This document shows positions 5,506 through 8,979 of a stretch of DNA of 8,979 bases, one piece after another. Position 1 is the first letter of the stretch; every line of letters begins with the position of its first letter. Position numbers and translations under genes: made by a program. The notes below the pieces were generated by a model. That model had not been told where the DNA came from, did no database searches, and worked only from the letters and a program-made list of their open reading frames with translations. This DNA is from an uncultured Clostridia bacterium (GTDB lineage: Bacteria > Bacillota > Clostridia > Christensenellales > Borkfalkiaceae): the NCBI GenBank assembly GCA_947629735.1, contig CANREX010000056.1, positions 1 through 8,979 of the forward strand. Direction: 5' to 3'.

Positions 5506-6243
5506 ATGCAAACAAACGAGACCGCGGAAACGGTGCGCGACGCCGCCGAATTCCAGGAGTACAAACGCATGAAAAGAGAGGAGGAAGCACGCGCGGGAAT
5601 CGCCAAGATCGAGTGCGACTGCCTTTCCCCCTATACCGATAAAAATCAGCTCAAAGACACCTGCAAAAACGCCAACGCCATAGCCCTCGGCGCGATAGTC
5701 GTCTTTCCCGCGTACGTCAAGTCCTGCGTGAGCTTTTTGGGCAGCGACCCCAAGACGGCGCTCATCGCGGAGATATCCTATCCGCACGGGCTGGAAACTA
5801 CGGACGTCAAGGTCAACGCGATAAAGCGCGCCATAAAAGACGGCGTAGACGAAGTGGAAGTCTGCGCGCCCGTCCAGCTCATCAAGGACGGCAACGCCGC
5901 ATATTTCAAGCGGGAGTGCAAAAAACTTAAAAAGGCGGGCAAGCACGTGCCGGTGCGCCTCGTGTTCGACTGCGCCATTTTAAGCGGGAACGAACTTTCG
6001 AAAGCCTGTTCGATAGCGGCGGACGCGGGCGTTGCGTGCGTGCGGCTCAACGGCGCGGAGGGCGAAGCGATCGCCAAGGTCAAGCAGGCTCTCCGCGGCA
6101 AGTGTCTGATAAAGGCGGATGGCGTGGAGTCCTATTCGGCTTTCACCAACTATTGCGTGATGGGCGCGGACTACCTCGGCAGCAAAAACGCGCTGCCCCT
6201 CGCAAACCTCGTCATGAACAAGGCGAGCTCGGAAGAGGCGTGA
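5506..6243 (+). CDS. DeoC-family aldolase-like protein with altered catalytic residues
   Basis: The 245-residue protein aligns along its length with deoxyribose-phosphate aldolase (DeoC/DERA), a TIM barrel that splits 2-deoxyribose-5-phosphate into glyceraldehyde-3-phosphate and acetaldehyde. Matching blocks are the ISYPHG strand-loop (E. coli TNFPHG), AIKDGVDEVEVCAP (E. coli AIAYGADEVDVVFP), PVRLVFDCAILSGNELSKAC, AADAGVACVRLNG, IKADGV and MGADYLGSKNAL. The three key catalytic positions differ in part: E. coli D102 corresponds to E118, the Schiff-base lysine K167 to R180, and only K201 is kept, as K203. The loop after R180 is also shorter. Without the Schiff-base lysine it may not be a normal aldolase, so I give no gene symbol. 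About 30 charged residues precede the barrel. It has a strong ribosome-binding site and is not next to other nucleoside-catabolism genes. Confidence 0.85.
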   Translation: MQTNETAETVRDAAEFQEYKRMKREEEARAGIAKIECDCLSPYTDKNQLKDTCKNANAIALGAIVVFPAYVKSCVSFLGSDPKTALIAEISYPHGLETTDVKVNAIKRAIKDGVDEVEVCAPVQLIKDGNAAYFKRECKKLKKAGKHVPVRLVFDCAILSGNELSKACSIAADAGVACVRLNGAEGEAIAKVKQALRGKCLIKADGVESYSAFTNYCVMGADYLGSKNALPLANLVMNKASSEEA

Positions 6244-6300
6244 CGTCTACAAAGCTCACCTTAAATTTTTTGGGGCAAAGATGACGTCTACAAAGCCCAC
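6241..6300. repeat. 19-bp direct repeat that includes the stop codon of the DeoC-like gene
   Basis: TGACGTCTACAAAGCTCAC (6241-6259) and TGACGTCTACAAAGCCCAC (6282-6300) differ at one base and are 41 bp apart. The first copy begins with the TGA stop codon at 6241-6243. This looks like a small duplication at the 3' end of the gene; an attachment-site origin is possible but no integrase is present. Confidence 0.8.
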
Positions 6301-6351
6301 TTGCAAGCGGCTTGTCTTAAAGCGAATTTTTGCCGCGGCTTAATTTGCTTG

Positions 6352-6374
6352 CGCGCGGCTTAATTTTCCGCGCG
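6352..6374 (+). other. GC-rich hairpin just upstream of the promoter
   Basis: CGCGCGG (6352-6358) pairs with CCGCGCG (6368-6374) around the 9-nt loop CTTAATTTT. No T-run follows, so it is not a standard terminator, although it could still slow or stop transcription coming from the DeoC-like gene. Its right arm carries the core shared with the palindrome at 5454-5475. Confidence 0.5.
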
Positions 6375-6378
6375 GGTA

Positions 6379-6408
6379 TTGACTGTGCGCGGGCGCGTGT
6401 GCTACAAT
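6379..6408 (+). promoter_or_regulatory. Sigma-A/sigma-70-type promoter with extended -10
   Basis: TTGACT (6379-6384) and TACAAT (6403-6408) are separated by 18 bases. TGC directly before the -10 makes it an extended -10 promoter. Transcription should begin near 6415, giving a leader of about 140 nt before the surface-protein start at 6558. Confidence 0.8.
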
Positions 6409-6427
6409 ATATTCGGTGCGCCGAAAG

Positions 6428-6480
6428 CGTTTACCCACTATCTTGCGGCGGAAAGATTTTTCGCGGCAGACGGGCAAACG
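6428..6480 (+). other. Predicted imperfect long hairpin in the surface-gene leader
   Basis: CGTTT (6428-6432) pairs with AAACG (6476-6480) and CCC (6434-6436) with GGG (6472-6474). TGC and GCG (6444-6450) pair with CGC and GCA (6462-6468) across a G-G mismatch. A smaller hairpin, TTCGG/CCGAA (6412-6425), precedes it at the transcript start. It matches no riboswitch class I know; this is hand folding only. Confidence 0.35.
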
Positions 6481-6557
6481 GCAAAGCGGGGCGAAATCAA
6501 CTTTGACAAAGACCGAAAAATTTAAAAAATACGTAAAGAAAAACAGACGGTAAAGTT

Positions 6558-8979
6558 ATGTCGTTAAGAATACGCAAAATTTTGAGAATAACTTGCGCGG
6601 CGGCGTTCATGCTCGCCGTTCTTGCGGCTGTCGTTTTCGGCGGCGTTTTCCGCAGTGGCTTATCGGGCGCTTATGCCGACGGGGAGGAAGTCATACAACT
6701 GCAAGCCCCCGCCGACATGCAGCTTAACTACGGCGAGGCGATACCCGACGGGGATAAATACGAGTATATCTCCGCCACAAACGCCGCGGGCGAGGAGTGC
6801 TCGTCAAACGGCGCTTTCACACTGCCGAACGTCGGCGAGTACACCGTAACCGTCGCGCCCGCCGAAGGCTATGCCTTCGATGACAACTCCCCGCAGAAGT
6901 CGTTTAAACTCACGGTGCTTAAATCCAGCCTGAAATGGTCGTTCCCCAACGACCGCACGGAAATAGACGCGCAGGAAAAGGAAGTGGCTTACGAAAAGGG
7001 CGTAGACAAGATAAGCAGGGTGTGGGCTATCAACCGAAGCGTTTCTGACATAAAGTACAACGCCGGCAAAAATTCGGGCGCCCTCGGCATGACTGTTACG
7101 CGCGGCGGCGAGCAAGTGGCGACCGTTGTGGACGTCGGCGAATATCTGTTCACGGTAGAGGGGAGCGAAAATTACGAAAACCCCTCGTTCACGCTGAAAA
7201 TCACACCCGCAAAGATAGACCTCGGTGCGGCGGGCATGTTCACATGGAGCGTGAACAGCGAGCTGCTGCGCTCGGGCGAAATCTACTGCTATTCGTACAC
7301 CCTAGCGGGCGCGGCGGGGCAGGCGGCGCAGAAAAAATTCGCGTATTTATCCTCTCCGACGTCTTCCGCCCCGTTCGAAGGCTGGGAAAAGTGGGAGGAG
7401 GAAATAGCCCAAGGCTCTCGGGACAATAAGATTGATGTGCAAGACGCGATAGCCGCATACTATCGCGACGACGACGGCTCGGCGCACAGCCAAAGCTTGA
7501 CGCTTGCCGTCGACAGGAAGTACGCGCAGGACATAAAAATCGAGTACGGCGGCGATAAGACGGCGGCGGATTCGGGCAAATACACCGTCACGGTCAAGCT
7601 CTCCATGCAAAACGGCAACTACGTTTTCGACCGGACTTCGGCGACGTCGGGCGCAAACGCCGCGAACGCTTCTGGCGCGACGATAACGGACAACTCCGAC
7701 GGCACGTTCACGATAAGCCGCGATTGGTATATCGTTCACTACATCAACAGGCTGATTGACGAAAGTTCGGGCGATAACAGTTCGGGCGACGTCACTCCCG
7801 TCGAATACACATTCCCGCAAAGTTGGGTTTTCGGGCAGCTGCCTCAGGACGTGAGCGTTCCCGTCCTCGAACACGGCGACGAGATAAGAATGTATGACCT
7901 CGCCGAGGGCAGCCAAAAGGACGGGCGCAGGCAGCCAGACGGATACACTCTTCTTATAGACGGTAACCCGATATTGCGTTGCAGCGACGGCGAACCCGTT
8001 TATCGCGACAGCACTGAGGAGTGGCAGAGCGGCGATAAGGACGCGCTTTTGTTCACCCTCAAACGCAACGGCGAAACGGTAGCCGAAAGGCTGCCGAGGA
8101 AGCAATTCGACTACTACGTCAATTCGTATATGCCCGCGGGCATGTACGAGATAACGTTCGAAGCCCTCGACGTCTCGTTCGAAAAGCAGCTGCACAGGCA
8201 TTGGTGGGACGGCAGCGATTCGTCCGGCTGCGGCGGTTTTTACACGGGCTGCAAGCAGACGTTCAATTTCACAGTGTCGCCCGCGCCGCTCGTGTACGAG
8301 GATGGGCTCAACCATTACAATACGGGAAAACCGCCCGAAGAGCGGGAATTTGCGCAAATTTTCGGTGATTTCACCGCGTTTTTCGATGAAATGTCGCAAA
8401 AAATAGTTGCGGACGACGGGCTTATAACGGCAGAAAAGGCGCAGGACAGCGAAACGTATTGGGGCGAGGACGGCGTCTCGGAAGAGGCGTTCGGCGCGCT
8501 TAAAGTGCGCTACAAGGTGGGCGACGACGGCACGTATTACGAGGCGGGCTCGCCCAAATGGAGTGAATTCATTGCAACTCCCGCGACCGTCAAAATATAC
8601 TATCAGGCGTCGATGCCCAACTATACGGATTCAAGCGCGGGGGATTCCTCGCAGCGCTATTTCGTAGTAAATTTTTATGAAATCGTCGAGCTTCCGACTC
8701 TCGCCCTCACGCAGAGCTATTGGACGGGAGCGGAACAGACCTTCCTTCCCGCGCCTCCCGCGCCCGACCCCGAAAACCCCGAGCAGACCCCGCAAGACCC
8801 CGCAAACGACGCGCGCTACACGTTGAGCGACAACAAGGCGACGGACGCGGGCGTGTACAAGGCGAAATTCACGTTGAATAACGCGGAAAACTACCGCTGG
8901 AAGGGCGTAGACGGCGCGGTTTACGAGATAGAATTTACAATCTTGCAGGCGCTCAACGGCTGGGCGGCGGACGGTGAAC
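6558..8979 (+). CDS. Large secreted surface protein with Ig-like/MBG-like repeats (3' truncated)
   Basis: The frame is open for 807 codons from ATG 6558 to the right edge, with no stop. A signal peptide is clear: basic start MSLRIRKILR, hydrophobic core to about residue 31, and likely cleavage after AYA at residue 40. The mature part contains spaced modules that each include a short G-x-Y signature near their end: VGEYTVTV (92-99), DVGEYLFTV (192-200), DSGKYTVTV (338-346), AGMYEITF (527-534) and DAGVYKAKF (763-771). In three places a conserved 'NY'/'GY' and strand pattern follows. This resembles MBG-type and other bacterial Ig-like repeats of cell-surface proteins. A Ser/Gly/Asp linker (DESSGDNSSGD) and a Pro-rich linker (733-748) separate modules. 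The ribosome-binding site is weak. Function, such as adhesion or wall attachment, is unknown because the C-terminus is missing. Confidence 0.88.
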   Translation, partial: MSLRIRKILRITCAAAFMLAVLAAVVFGGVFRSGLSGAYADGEEVIQLQAPADMQLNYGEAIPDGDKYEYISATNAAGEECSSNGAFTLPNVGEYTVTVAPAEGYAFDDNSPQKSFKLTVLKSSLKWSFPNDRTEIDAQEKEVAYEKGVDKISRVWAINRSVSDIKYNAGKNSGALGMTVTRGGEQVATVVDVGEYLFTVEGSENYENPSFTLKITPAKIDLGAAGMFTWSVNSELLRSGEIYCYSYTLAGAAGQAAQKKFAYLSSPTSSAPFEGWEKWEEEIAQGSRDNKIDVQDAIAAYYRDDDGSAHSQSLTLAVDRKYAQDIKIEYGGDKTAADSGKYTVTVKLSMQNGNYVFDRTSATSGANAANASGATITDNSDGTFTISRDWYIVHYINRLIDESSGDNSSGDVTPVEYTFPQSWVFGQLPQDVSVPVLEHGDEIRMYDLAEGSQKDGRRQPDGYTLLIDGNPILRCSDGEPVYRDSTEEWQSGDKDALLFTLKRNGETVAERLPRKQFDYYVNSYMPAGMYEITFEALDVSFEKQLHRHWWDGSDSSGCGGFYTGCKQTFNFTVSPAPLVYEDGLNHYNTGKPPEEREFAQIFGDFTAFFDEMSQKIVADDGLITAEKAQDSETYWGEDGVSEEAFGALKVRYKVGDDGTYYEAGSPKWSEFIATPATVKIYYQASMPNYTDSSAGDSSQRYFVVNFYEIVELPTLALTQSYWTGAEQTFLPAPPAPDPENPEQTPQDPANDARYTLSDNKATDAGVYKAKFTLNNAENYRWKGVDGAVYEIEFTILQALNGWAADGE
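8786..8805 (+). repeat. 10-bp perfect tandem repeat in the Pro-rich linker
   Basis: GACCCCGCAA occurs twice in tandem at 8786-8795 and 8796-8805, inside the surface-protein gene. The unit is not a multiple of three, so gain or loss of a copy would shift the frame. Two copies make active slippage unlikely. Confidence 0.6.

Larger units (their letters stand above)
6244..6557. other. 314-base non-coding stretch before the surface-protein gene
   Basis: From left to right it holds the second copy of the 19-bp repeat (6282-6300), two copies of CGCGGCTTAATTT (6334-6346 and 6354-6366), a GC hairpin (6352-6374), a strong promoter (6379-6408), and a leader of roughly 140 nt with two predicted hairpins (6412-6425 and 6428-6480) and an A-rich tail. 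I see no RNA gene of a known class and no convincing small protein gene. Confidence 0.7.

Noticed and set aside
6281..6343. 20-residue leader-peptide frame
   Set aside because: It lies upstream of the strong promoter, so it would not be on that transcript, and its start is part of the duplicated repeat. GGGG at 6271-6274 is a poor ribosome-binding site.
6503..6530. Second promoter starting with TTGACA at 6503-6508
   Set aside because: The -35 is perfect, but only A-runs resembling AAAATA lie at the right distance, so no acceptable -10 is present.
419..6557. CRISPR array or mobile element to explain the repeats
   Set aside because: The repeats are pairs with unrelated sequences, no regular array is present, and no transposase, integrase or cas gene is seen.
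7347..8399. Long - strand open frame of 350 codons
   Set aside because: It is antisense to the surface-protein gene, whose + frame has a signal peptide and repeated modules. The - strand translation is Arg/Val-rich with no recognisable domain; GC-rich codon bias explains its openness.

Overview
This window looks like chromosomal DNA from a Gram-positive-type bacterium, most likely an uncultured, fairly GC-rich member of the Clostridia/Firmicutes. The evidence is the gene content and order: Obg, a YhbY/YqeI-type protein, a fused NadD-YqeK and RsfS/YqeL follow each other, recalling the yqeI-nadD-yqeK-yqeL order of Bacillus subtilis. Genes are GC-rich in codon choice, and the gaps are A-rich and full of short direct repeats. 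The lineage is inferred from gene order and not proven.

Layout. Positions 2-418 hold the 3' end of rho. Positions 651-1931 hold obg, 2089-2382 a yhbY-family gene, 3436-4563 a nadD-yqeK fusion and 4696-5061 rsfS, all on the + strand. Two membrane-protein genes run against them on the - strand: a four-helix protein of unknown function (2470-3219) between yhbY and nadD, and a small single-helix protein (5205-5438) between rsfS and a DeoC-like aldolase gene (5506-6243, + strand). A 314-base non-coding stretch follows with repeats, a GC hairpin and the clearest promoter in the window (6379-6408). That promoter drives a large secreted surface protein that starts at 6558, has no stop codon and runs off the right edge.

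How the genes fit together. Obg, YhbY and RsfS all act on the large ribosomal subunit, in assembly or silencing. NadD makes the NAD precursor NaAD, and YqeK-type HD proteins hydrolyse Ap4A, so the core is a housekeeping ribosome-biogenesis and nucleotide-metabolism cluster. The two - strand genes break the cluster into separate transcription units. The right end is a different kind of locus: a cell-surface protein built from Ig-like/MBG-like repeats.

Most interesting points: (1) the DeoC-like protein has arginine where the Schiff-base lysine should be and glutamate where the catalytic aspartate should be; (2) a perfect 22-bp palindrome lies in the divergent gap before it, and its core recurs downstream; (3) the four-helix protein carries a cytosolic segment reminiscent of a restriction-endonuclease-like (Mrr-type) fold; (4) both - strand genes lack a Shine-Dalgarno sequence but have a -10-like hexamer exactly 6 nt before the ATG; (5) short direct duplications recur in most gaps. 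I found no tRNA, rRNA, CRISPR array, insertion sequence or phage gene.
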